Origin: Dyella marensis
GTDB taxonomy: Bacteria; Pseudomonadota; Gammaproteobacteria; Xanthomonadales; Rhodanobacteraceae
Direction of reading: 5' to 3'
DNA: 64,000 nt
Assembly: GCF_900112865.1 (NCBI RefSeq)
Contig: NZ_FONH01000019.1
Span: 1-64,000 of the forward strand
The translations under genes and the position numbers were made by a program. The notes below the pieces were generated by a model. The model saw only the letters and a program-made list of their open reading frames with translations. It was not told where the DNA came from and did no database searches. This document shows, piece by piece, positions 1-6,897 of the stretch. Within the stretch, counting starts at the first letter, position 1. Every line of letters starts with the position of its first letter.

Positions 1-5
1 CCACG

Positions 6-99
6 CGTAGGTTGGGGTGAGCCGCAGGCGAGCCCCAACATCGTCACCTTCATACGCCTCGCAGCGTTGGGGTTCGCCTGCGGCTCACCCCAACCTACG
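6..99. repeat. Palindromic intergenic repeat, family A, copy 1
   Basis: Two 34-base arms (6-39 and 66-99) are inverted copies of each other with one mismatch, separated by a 26-base unrelated loop. The outer ends read CGTAGGTTGGGGTGAG and its complement. Four more copies occur in this window, always between genes. No transposase of the REP-associated (RAYT) type is present here. The whole unit could form a very stable hairpin at the end of a transcript entering from the left edge. There is no U-tract, so classical termination is not evident. Confidence 0.9.
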
Positions 100-121
100 G
101 GAATCGCGAGATTTCACATGA

Positions 122-168
122 CGCTCCGCCCGGCCCTCACCCTGCCCTCTCCCCGGAGGGGAGAGGGG
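122..168. repeat. Hairpin repeat, family B, copy 1
   Basis: A block beginning CGCTCCGCCCG, then CCCTCACC, then a perfect 10-base-pair hairpin (CCCTCTCCCC, loop GGA, GGGGAGAGGG). Almost the same arrangement recurs at 48314-48361. It is an intergenic structural repeat with no coding content. Confidence 0.75.
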
Positions 169-240
169 TGAAGTGGTGTGGCAAGAACAGCGCAGCACCA
201 AGGCTCGCCTCAGTCCCCGCTCTTAGGCCATTTCTTTTTG

Positions 241-276
241 GTTACTTTTGCTTTGGGCCAGCAAAGAAAAAGTAAC
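241..276. repeat. Inverted repeat GTTACTTTT / AAAAGTAAC
   Basis: Arms 241-255 and 262-276 are imperfect inverted copies (GTTACTTTTGCTTTG against CAAAGAAAAAGTAAC) around a 6-base loop. It is an AT-rich hairpin in a GC-rich region and resembles intergenic hairpins I have seen in other proteobacteria. Together with the neighbouring repeats it fills the gene-free stretch 1-415, in which I find no convincing gene. Confidence 0.6.
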
Positions 277-355
277 TCGGGCGCCGGCAGGCGTCCGAAA
301 TGCCCGCTGCATAAGCGGCCAAGTCGCGGTAGCGCGACCATCAGGCGATACGGAA

Positions 356-387
356 ACCGGACTCCGGCCTGCGCCGGAATGACGAGC
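356..387. repeat. Short repeat, family C (CCGGCCTGCGCCGGAATGAC type)
   Basis: An ACCGGACTCCGGCCTGCG-type block followed by CCGGAATGAC. A related form occurs as the two arms of the larger element at 4108-4306. It lies 28 bases beyond the stop codon of the arginase-fold gene that ends at 416. It is repetitive intergenic DNA with no visible coding role. Confidence 0.5.
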
Positions 388-415
388 AAAAAAAGGCACG
401 CGCCGCCCAGGCGCT

Positions 416-1291
416 TCACACACTGCTGTCGGCAATCGCCGACAACAACCGCCCATTCAGCGCACGCTGCTGCAACTGCCACGCGTCCAGCTCGCCCTGC
501 GGAATCGGCTCCTGCCCGTCCATCCCGCTCAGCAACCGCTTCCACCACGTGCGATAGCGATACGCCGACACCTCCCCGTTGATGTCGCTCGCGACAATCC
601 GCCCGCGCAGCGCCTCGATGATCGCCATCGCATGGTGCTCCTCCAGCCGCCCCTGATCCCAATTAGTGCGCGCCGTAGCCACGCTAAAGGCATCCTTGTC
701 GATCGACAGATAGGTCGGCTGCGGCGCGCGCCGCAACTGCTCCACAAACGCACAGGTCAACGCATCCGGATCCTCGAAACGGCGGAACGCATCCTGCAAG
801 CCGAGGCGCGCCGCCCAACCCACATCCACATCCATGCACCAGTAGCTGAGCTTGCCGGCGCGCAGCGGGCGCAGATAGTTCTCCCACGCATGCGCCGCGC
901 CGATGTCGGCGGAGGTGATGCCAACCACATGCACGTGATTCACATACGGCAGCATCGCCACCTTGCGCACCCACGATCCGCAATGGATACCCCACGGAAA
1001 ACGCATGTTGTCCGGATGGTTGTCGAATACCACCAGCTGGAACGGACCGCGCGCGCGCTGCCGCTCGACCAGCGGCCAGGTCAGGTGGTGGTAGTCGCCC
1101 GAGCCCATCAGCACCGTGCCGTGCTCGGCCGGCGCGGTCGCGGCGAGATGGCGGCGCAGGCGGTCGAAGGTGCGCAGCGTGCAGCCGAAGCGGATCGCTT
1201 CCTGCCAGTCGCCCAGCGGAATGGTGGTCGCACCCTCGATGGCGCCGATGGCGCCGTCGAAGTCCAGGATCAGCGGATCACGTTTGCGCAT
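416..1291 (-). CDS. Arginase-fold (UPF0489/ureohydrolase-like) protein
   Basis: A 291-residue cytosolic protein with no signal peptide. Three stretches look like a divergent ureohydrolase metal site: MGSGDYHHLT (in place of GGDHS), VVFDNHPDNM (DxHxD) and LSIDKDAFS (SxDxD). The family therefore probably binds two divalent metal ions, but the substrate cannot be read from the sequence. The overall style recalls the UPF0489 group of arginase relatives (from memory, not searched). Its ATG lies inside the end of the upstream acyltransferase gene (14-base overlap), so the two are co-translated. It is divergent from an ACP and ketosynthase pair, which suggests a role in building or trimming an amino- or guanidino-containing product. 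True arginase activity is possible but not shown. Confidence 0.75.
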   Translation of the reverse strand: MRKRDPLILDFDGAIGAIEGATTIPLGDWQEAIRFGCTLRTFDRLRRHLAATAPAEHGTVLMGSGDYHHLTWPLVERQRARGPFQLVVFDNHPDNMRFPWGIHCGSWVRKVAMLPYVNHVHVVGITSADIGAAHAWENYLRPLRAGKLSYWCMDVDVGWAARLGLQDAFRRFEDPDALTCAFVEQLRRAPQPTYLSIDKDAFSVATARTNWDQGRLEEHHAMAIIEALRGRIVASDINGEVSAYRYRTWWKRLLSGMDGQEPIPQGELDAWQLQQRALNGRLLSAIADSSV

Positions 1292-2345
1292 CGGATGGTG
1301 TCGGCGCCCATTGGCTGTCGCTTTCGAAGAGATGGCCCAGGCGCCGCGCCGCGGCGCGCAACAGCGGGTTGCGCAGCCAGACGGCGTGGCGGGTCAGGGT
1401 GAAGCTGGCGCCAAGATAGGACTTGACCTGAGGGTCGGTCCAGCCCGCCACGTAATGCGTCAGGCCGCGCTCGCGCGCCCAGGCCAGGTTGTGGAACCAG
1501 CTGGTGAAGTACAGGTTCTGCTCGCGCGCCTGCGGATAGGCGAAGCCGACGTACTTGTCGATCAGCTTGCCGTCGGCGACGAAGCACAGGTTCCAGCCGA
1601 TCATCTCGCCCTGGTGGCGGTAGACGAAGGCGAAGCCGCCGTTGCCGGCATCGCGCAGCACGGTGGCAAAGAAGGCGCGGCTGAGCTTGTCGAAGTGAAT
1701 CTCGCTTTGCGCGTACACGTTCTCGTACAGCGCATAGAACGCATCGAGCGTCGCCTCGTCGGCGAAACGCGCATCGCCGCAGGCCACCGTCTCCACGGCC
1801 ACCTCGTCGCGCTTGCGCAGCTTGCGGCGGATGTCCTTGCGGCGTGACGACGACAGGCGCGCGAGGTAGGCGTCTTCGTCGGCGAAATCGATCGCCACAT
1901 AGGCCAGCGCCTGGCCCTCCAGCAGCAGATAACCCTCCGCGCGACAGGCTTCGGCGAAACGCGCGCACCAGTCGCGGCTGGCGGCGCCGCACAGCGGGGA
2001 ATCCTGCGGAATGTCCTTCAGCACCAGCAGGCGCTGGCCGCTGCCCAGGTGTTGGCGCAGCGCGCCGGGCAGCACGGCGGGATCGGCTTCGCGCGGGAAC
2101 AGCGCGTACTCGGACACCGTGGTGCCGACGAAGGCGGTGCGCCAGCGCAGCAGCCGCCCCCACCAGCGATAGCCGGGCGCCTTCACCACGCGCTTGCGCA
2201 GCGCGTCGTCGGTGGTGGTGAGCAGATCGAACGGCGCCACGAAGGCCGGCGTGCCCTGCGCCTCGAGCAGCCGGAAGCCGAGCGGCGGATGCGCCGCGAA
2301 CGCCGCGACCAGGCCATCCGGTTCGAGTTGATTGAGATAACGCAC
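1278..2345 (-). CDS. GNAT/FemAB-like N-acyltransferase
   Basis: A 355-residue protein with the layout of the FemAB-like Acetyltransf_6 group. A basic stretch, SSSRRKDIRRKLRK, falls near the middle, followed by a GNAT-like core ending in LTHYVAGWTDPQVKSYLGA. Such enzymes transfer an acyl or aminoacyl group to an amine. An acyl-ACP donor is inferred only from the adjacent ACP gene. I chose the GTG at 2345, preceded by GGAAA, because the residues between it and the in-frame ATG at 2420 look non-coding and that ATG has no ribosome-binding site. The gene runs into the arginase-fold gene with a 14-base overlap. The reading frame stays open far upstream opposite the ketosynthase, but that part is antisense noise. 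Confidence 0.75.
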   Translation of the reverse strand: MRYLNQLEPDGLVAAFAAHPPLGFRLLEAQGTPAFVAPFDLLTTTDDALRKRVVKAPGYRWWGRLLRWRTAFVGTTVSEYALFPREADPAVLPGALRQHLGSGQRLLVLKDIPQDSPLCGAASRDWCARFAEACRAEGYLLLEGQALAYVAIDFADEDAYLARLSSSRRKDIRRKLRKRDEVAVETVACGDARFADEATLDAFYALYENVYAQSEIHFDKLSRAFFATVLRDAGNGGFAFVYRHQGEMIGWNLCFVADGKLIDKYVGFAYPQAREQNLYFTSWFHNLAWARERGLTHYVAGWTDPQVKSYLGASFTLTRHAVWLRNPLLRAAARRLGHLFESDSQWAPTPSDAQT

Positions 2346-2615
2346 GCCAGGTTTCCGCAGGTGGAGCGCCGCCGTCCGGGGCGCCGCGCGAATGATGCCC
2401 CAAGCCGGGCGCGGCAGCATGCCGGGACGGACTTTCGCGTCGCTTACCCGCCTCCGGGCCAGGCCCGCCAAAGCCTGGCGAAAGGCATCGCGCTCAAGAT
2501 TCGCCGGAAAGCCGGACCGTTGCGTCTGGACAAGCTTCCCGCGCTTGGTCAGGCTTGCCGGGTCGGCCGCACGGGGCGGCCCGGCGGCGCATGCCACGGA
2601 ACCGAGGGGCACCAA

Positions 2616-2867
2616 ATGAGCAATGTTCAGCAGGAAACCATCGAGATCATCGCCAAGCAGGCGAAGATCGAACTCGACACCATCAAGCCCGAGTCTACCC
2701 TCAAGGACCTGGGTGTCGCCTCGCTCGACGCCATCGAAGTGATCTTCGACATCGAGGAACATTTCGGCATCAACCTCCCCAACGAGGACACGGACTTCGA
2801 CAACGGCACCGTGGGCCAGCTGGTCGAAGCCGTCGAGCGCCAGCTCGCCGCCAAGAAGAACGACTGA
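2616..2867 (+). CDS. Acyl carrier protein, variant (ASL motif)
   Basis: An 83-residue acidic carrier protein with four predicted helices. The attachment serine for phosphopantetheine is Ser36 in LGVASLDAIEVIFDIEEHFG. The usual Asp before it (DSL) is Ala here. This makes it a dedicated, pathway-specific carrier rather than the main AcpP, whose gene normally sits in the fab cluster. The start is the ATG 5 bases after GAGGGGC. The ketosynthase gene follows after 3 bases, so the two form an operon. The 200-270 bp divergent region upstream (from 2346 or 2421 to 2615) must hold the promoters for both directions, but I see no strong consensus box. Confidence 0.9.
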   Translation: MSNVQQETIEIIAKQAKIELDTIKPESTLKDLGVASLDAIEVIFDIEEHFGINLPNEDTDFDNGTVGQLVEAVERQLAAKKND

Positions 2868-2870
2868 TCC

Positions 2871-4085
2871 ATGCAGCGTCTCGTCATCACCGGCATGGGC
2901 GCGATCTGCGCGCTCGGCAACGACGCGCCCTCGGTCTGGCAGGCCATGACCGAGGGCCGCACCGGCATCGCCCCGATCTCCCGCGTGGATCCCGAGCGCG
3001 TGCGCGCGGCCGGCGTGGTGGCCGAGGTCAAGGGCTTCGACCCCGGCCAGCACTTTGACGAAGCCAAGCTCAGCCAGCTCGACCTGGCCACGCAATACGC
3101 CCTGGTCGCCGCCAAGGAGGCAATCGCGCAGGCCGGGCTGTCGTTCGAAGGCGAACGCGCCTCGCGCACTGCGGTAGTGATCGGCAGCGGCGTGGCCGGC
3201 GAGGTGACGCGCGACACCCAGTACCACCGGATCTACGCGGAGAAAGCGCCGCGCGTGCACCCGCTGGGCATCATCCGCATGATGATGAATGCACCGGCCA
3301 GCCAGATCAGCATGGCGCACGGCATCACCGGCCCGGCCTTCGTGGTGGCGAGCGCCTGCGCCTCGTCCAACCACGCCTTCGCACAGGCCGCGATGATGAT
3401 CCGCTCCGGCCTGGTCGACGCCGCCGTGGTCGGCGGCACCGAGGCCTGTCTCAACCTGGGCACCCTGCTCGCATGGGAAGCCATGCGCGTGCTGGCGCCG
3501 GATACCTGCCGGCCTTTCAGCAAGGGCCGCCGCGGCATCGTGCTGGGCGAGGGCTCGGCCATGTTCGTGCTGGAAACACTGGAACAGGCGCAGGCACGCG
3601 GCGCGACCATCCTGGCGGAACTGGTCGGCGCCGGCATGAGTTCGGACGCGGGCGACATCGCCGCGCCATCGGAACTCGGCGCCGCGGCAGCTATCGAGAA
3701 CGCGCTGCGCGACGGCAACATGTCGCCGTCCGAAGTGGACTACGTCAGTGCGCACGGCACCGGCACGCTGGCCAACGACAGCACCGAGACCGCGGCGCTG
3801 CATCGGGTGTTCGGCGAGCATGCGCGCGCGCTGGCGATCTCCTCCACCAAGCCGATGCACGGCCACGCGCTGGGCGCCTCCGGCGCGCTGGAGCTGGTCG
3901 CGGTGATCGGCGCGCTGCGCAACGGCATCGTGCCGCCCACGCTGGCCTATCTCGAAGCCGATCCGGCCTGCGACCTGGACTACGTGCCGCACCATGCGCG
4001 CAACATGCCGGTGCATGCGGCGATCAGCAATTCCTTCGCCTTCGGCGGACTCAATGCGGTGGTGGCGCTGCGGCGCATGCCTTGA
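2871..4085 (+). CDS. Beta-ketoacyl-ACP synthase (FabF/KAS II-like)
   Basis: A 404-residue condensing enzyme of the KAS I/II family. The catalytic triad is visible: Cys163 in SACASSNHAF, His295 in SAHGTGTLAND and His332 in KPMHGHALGASG. It catalyses decarboxylative condensation of malonyl-ACP with an acyl primer. The neighbouring variant ACP is the likely partner. Because it sits outside a fab cluster and beside an acyltransferase and an arginase-fold protein, I infer a specialised product rather than bulk fatty acids. No ketoreductase, dehydratase or thioesterase is next to it, so those steps would be borrowed from housekeeping enzymes or not needed. Confidence 0.9.
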   Translation: MQRLVITGMGAICALGNDAPSVWQAMTEGRTGIAPISRVDPERVRAAGVVAEVKGFDPGQHFDEAKLSQLDLATQYALVAAKEAIAQAGLSFEGERASRTAVVIGSGVAGEVTRDTQYHRIYAEKAPRVHPLGIIRMMMNAPASQISMAHGITGPAFVVASACASSNHAFAQAAMMIRSGLVDAAVVGGTEACLNLGTLLAWEAMRVLAPDTCRPFSKGRRGIVLGEGSAMFVLETLEQAQARGATILAELVGAGMSSDAGDIAAPSELGAAAAIENALRDGNMSPSEVDYVSAHGTGTLANDSTETAALHRVFGEHARALAISSTKPMHGHALGASGALELVAVIGALRNGIVPPTLAYLEADPACDLDYVPHHARNMPVHAAISNSFAFGGLNAVVALRRMP

Positions 4086-4107
4086 ACCGATACCGCGGCC
4101 TCACCAG

Positions 4108-4306
4108 GCGTCATCCAGGCGCAGGCCGGGATCCAGTGGCGACAGCGCCACCTGCGTGCGAAAGAGTGGATGTACGCGCCCCTTAGAGCGCCAGGCGACC
4201 ATCGAATCTTGACGCTACTGGATGACTCGCTTCGCTCGCCCCTTTCGGGGCCGCCCTTTGGGCGTTCTTCGCGCTACGCGCTCGTCCGGCCTGCGCTGGG
4301 ATGACG
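4108..4306. repeat. Large imperfect inverted repeat (family C)
   Basis: The outer left part reads CGTCATCC, AGGCGCAGGCCGG, GATCCAGT. Matching complements lie near the right side: ACTGGAT at 4217-4223 and CCGGCCTGCGCTGGGATGAC at 4286-4305. Between them are GC-rich runs such as CCCTTTCGGGGCCGCCCTTTGGG. It fills the space between the convergent ketosynthase and Nudix genes. It is repeat DNA that could act as a bidirectional hairpin, and no gene is seen in it. Confidence 0.55.
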
Positions 4307-4330
4307 CATGTTGCGAGCGTGCTGAATGTT

Positions 4331-4738
4331 TTAGCTCACCAGCAAAGGCAGCAACTGTTCGCGGCTGAGCCGCGCGATCGGCAAGTCGCCCGGCTGCGCT
4401 GGATCCACCCAGCACAGCGCCTCGATCTCCGCCCTCGCCTCGAACGGCCCATCGGCCGCCACTTCGTAGACCACCGCCACGACTTCGCAGCCGGGCTCGT
4501 TCGCCGCCGGCGCGCTGAAGCTGCCGAGCAGGCGCGCGCCTTCGCGCCGCATGCGGCAGCCGAGTTCTTCTTCCAGTTCGCGCGCCAGCGTGTGCAGGTC
4601 GTCGGCATCGCCGGGATCGCGCTTGCCGCCGGGCTGCTGGAACACCGCCGCGCCGCGCTTGCGCACCAGCAGCACGCGGCCCTCGGCGTCGCGGATCATC
4701 GCCGCGACGATCTCGATGCGCGTCGTCGTCGCGCTCAC
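4331..4738 (-). CDS. Nudix hydrolase (MutT-like), second gene of pair
   Basis: A 135-residue single-domain Nudix protein. The Nudix box begins GGKRDPGD and ends RELEEELG. It keeps the REUxEExG core, but the usual ExGE is DPGD, so the metal site is conservative rather than canonical. Members cleave nucleoside diphosphates linked to another moiety, and the substrate is unknown. I place the start at the GTG (4738), which overlaps the stop codon of the preceding Nudix gene as GTGA. This is a typical translational-coupling junction. An upstream ATG would lie well inside that gene and is less likely. Confidence 0.85.
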   Translation of the reverse strand: MSATTTRIEIVAAMIRDAEGRVLLVRKRGAAVFQQPGGKRDPGDADDLHTLARELEEELGCRMRREGARLLGSFSAPAANEPGCEVVAVVYEVAADGPFEARAEIEALCWVDPAQPGDLPIARLSREQLLPLLVS

Positions 4739-5223
4739 AGCCGCGAGAACGCCCACGACTGCATGCGCCCGTCCTTATACGGCATCACCCCGTGGAACGG
4801 CCGCGGATCGCCGTCGAATACCAGCGGCAGGAAGTGCCGGTCGCCCTCCCACATCGGCAGTTCCATCAGCCGGTCGAGCTCCACCCATTCGAGCGTGCCC
4901 TCGGGATTGGACGCGAAAGGCTCGCCGCTGTAGCGGTCGATCACGAAGATGAAACCGAGCCAGTCCTCGCCGTGCTTGCCGAAGCCGGGCCAGTTCAGCG
5001 TGCCGCGCAACTGCATCGACGCGCATTCGATGCCCGCTTCTTCGTGGATCTCGCGCCGCATGCACGCGGCGATGTCCTCGCCCGGCTCCATCTTGCCGCC
5101 CAGGCCGTTGTACTTGCCCAGGTGCAGGTCGTCCTGACGCGCGTTGCGATGAATCATCAGCACCCGGCGGCGATCCGGCGAGAGCACATAACCGAGTGTG
5201 GCGACGATGGGTGTGTAGGGCAT
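4735..5223 (-). CDS. Nudix hydrolase, 8-oxo-dGTP diphosphatase-like
   Basis: A 162-residue Nudix protein with a complete Nudix box (GGKMEPGED ... RREIHEEAGI, about residues 37-62). The start of the domain (LGYVLSPDRRRVLMIHRN) and the LGKYNGLGGKMEPGE segment match the MTH1/MutT-like group that hydrolyses oxidised purine nucleoside triphosphates to monophosphates. That activity is inferred from family resemblance. The start is the ATG at 5223, just before PYTPIVATLGYV. It overlaps the next Nudix gene by four bases. Two different Nudix enzymes made from one message suggests paired sanitation of related substrates. Confidence 0.88.
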   Translation of the reverse strand: MPYTPIVATLGYVLSPDRRRVLMIHRNARQDDLHLGKYNGLGGKMEPGEDIAACMRREIHEEAGIECASMQLRGTLNWPGFGKHGEDWLGFIFVIDRYSGEPFASNPEGTLEWVELDRLMELPMWEGDRHFLPLVFDGDPRPFHGVMPYKDGRMQSWAFSRL

Positions 5224-5485
5224 GGCGTGGGGCGCGGGGAGAAAGCGGCAGTCTAATCGGGCTTGTACGCGACAGGCCATGCCGGCGCTCGCAAGAAGTC
5301 TTGAGATTGCGGTTGCGGCATATCTGTAGCAGACCATCGACGGCAATCGAAAACCGCTCTTCCGGACGATAAGACCAGGGTTTTCGGGCATGCGGAAATT
5401 GCTGGGCGCCATGTCCGGATACATATTCGAACTCGCTCAACACGCAAAAGTTTCCAGCTTAAGCCCACATCAGCGAGATCGAACT

Positions 5486-5824
5486 ATGAGTATCCGAGTC
5501 GCAACGATCATTGCATTGGCGGCCATTGCCATCGCGACCTGCAATACGGCTAGCGCCCGTTACTGGGGCAGCCACACCGAGAAGGGATACATCATGTCCG
5601 TCAAAACCGACTATTACGGCTGGTGTTTTCTGTCTTTAGGCAACAGCCCGACGACCGGCCTCATTCAAAAAGGGAAATGGGACTGCTCTAAATATTGGGG
5701 GCAGCTCATGTTCGGCACCGCAAAAATGGCCATGGGCCTTGGCATCAAGGTCGCCGTGACTTTCGAAGGCAATGGAGCCGAATACAAGCCCGTCGAAGGC
5801 ATAGAAACAATACCGAGGACCTGA
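5486..5824 (+). CDS. Small secreted protein, unknown function
   Basis: A 112-residue protein with a classical signal peptide (MSIRVATIIALAAIAIATCN, cleavage probably after TASA before RYWGS). The mature part has two cysteines (YYGWCF and KWDCSK) that could form a disulfide, many aromatic residues and no recognisable domain. Its base composition is visibly lower in G+C than its neighbours, consistent with recent acquisition or weak codon selection. The start is the ATG after ATCGAACT, without a strong ribosome-binding site. It stands alone, divergent from the Nudix pair. The 260-base upstream stretch holds no other gene. Confidence 0.6.
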   Translation: MSIRVATIIALAAIAIATCNTASARYWGSHTEKGYIMSVKTDYYGWCFLSLGNSPTTGLIQKGKWDCSKYWGQLMFGTAKMAMGLGIKVAVTFEGNGAEYKPVEGIETIPRT

Positions 5825-6017
5825 GCGGCCATATACGGCACGACGGCGGCCACGCTTCCTCATGGCGACAACCATCGGGCGACATCGAGACGGCATGGCT
5901 CGTTTCGCTCGCCCCTTCCGGAGAGCGGGCCGCGGCGGATCAGCACTGAAAGCGCAATGCATTGGGATCCGGTTCCGATGCTTGCATCGCCACAACCGCC
6001 CGGCCACCATCTCCTAC

Positions 6018-6833
6018 ATGAAGGCCGCCACTCCTCCCGTTCCCGCATCTCGCCCGTGGCTCTACTGGCTGGCAACGCTGGCCATGCTGGCCGGCGCCAC
6101 CGGCTGCTCGCGGCAGGCGCAGGCCGTGGACAGCGAAGAAGTCACTTTCGAAAGCCAGACCTTCCGCGTGGTCAGCGTGGATCTGCAGCGCGAACCGCTC
6201 AGCCTGCACTGGAAAGACCCGGAAAGCGGCCAGCCCTACGCCACCATCGAAACGCTGCGCCAATGGGGCATGGCGCACGACCGCCGCCTGCTGTTCGCCG
6301 CCAACGCCGGCATCTACGACCGCCAGTTCGCGCCGCTGGGACTCTATGTGGAAGACGGCCGCACCGTGGTGCCGCTCAATCTGTTCCGCGGCAATCCGGC
6401 CGCCGGCAATTTCTCCATCCAGCCCAACGGCGTGTTCGCCGTCTATCCCGACGGGCACGCCGCGGTGCGCACCAGCACCGCGTTCAAGGCGGACGCCAAG
6501 CCTGCGCGCTGGGCCACCCAGTCGGGGCCGATGCTGCTGGTGGACGGCCAGATCAACGATCGCTTCGTCGACGATTCCTCCAGCCTGAAATGGCGCAGCG
6601 GCGTCTGCGCCAAGACGCCGCACCGCGTGGTGTTCGCGGTGAGCGAATCGCCGGTGAACTTCCATACCTTCGCACGCCTGTTCCGCGACGAATTCGGCTG
6701 CCGCGACGCGCTGTACCTGGACGGCACCATCTCGCAGTTCTACGTCGACGGCGCCGGCTACGCCGGGGCGCCCACCTTCATGGTCAAGCCCTACGCGGGC
6801 ATCTTCGCGGTGTTCACCACGGCCCAGCCCTGA
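6018..6833 (+). CDS. Phosphodiester glycosidase family (DUF2233/NAGPA-like) lipoprotein
   Basis: A 271-residue exported protein. The N-terminus has a hydrophobic stretch followed by LAGATGC, so Cys30 is a plausible lipidation site. The body shows NAGPA-family signatures: ANAGIYDRQFAPLGLYV, IQPNGVFAV, TQSGPMLLVDGQIN and LYLDGTISQFYV. In other organisms the family hydrolyses phosphodiester-linked sugars. In bacteria the substrates are mostly unknown, possibly cell-wall or capsule phosphodiesters. It is followed after 64 bases by a penicillin-acylase family gene, so both may act on the envelope side. The 193 bases before it hold nothing recognisable. Confidence 0.8.
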   Translation: MKAATPPVPASRPWLYWLATLAMLAGATGCSRQAQAVDSEEVTFESQTFRVVSVDLQREPLSLHWKDPESGQPYATIETLRQWGMAHDRRLLFAANAGIYDRQFAPLGLYVEDGRTVVPLNLFRGNPAAGNFSIQPNGVFAVYPDGHAAVRTSTAFKADAKPARWATQSGPMLLVDGQINDRFVDDSSSLKWRSGVCAKTPHRVVFAVSESPVNFHTFARLFRDEFGCRDALYLDGTISQFYVDGAGYAGAPTFMVKPYAGIFAVFTTAQP

Positions 6834-6897
6834 GGACGCGAACGCGCGCCAGGGACTACACTCGGTCGCATCGCCGCCATCCAAGGTCTGTCGCCCG

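Noticed and set aside
178-582. Open frames across the leftmost intergenic region
   Set aside because: They run over repeats and the antisense of the arginase-fold gene, with no ribosome-binding site or domain.
2421-4016. Long open frame opposite the ACP and ketosynthase genes, in phase with the acyltransferase
   Set aside because: It is antisense to clear ACP and KAS coding sequence, has no domain, and arises from the GC-rich third-codon bias. The acyltransferase itself starts near 2345.
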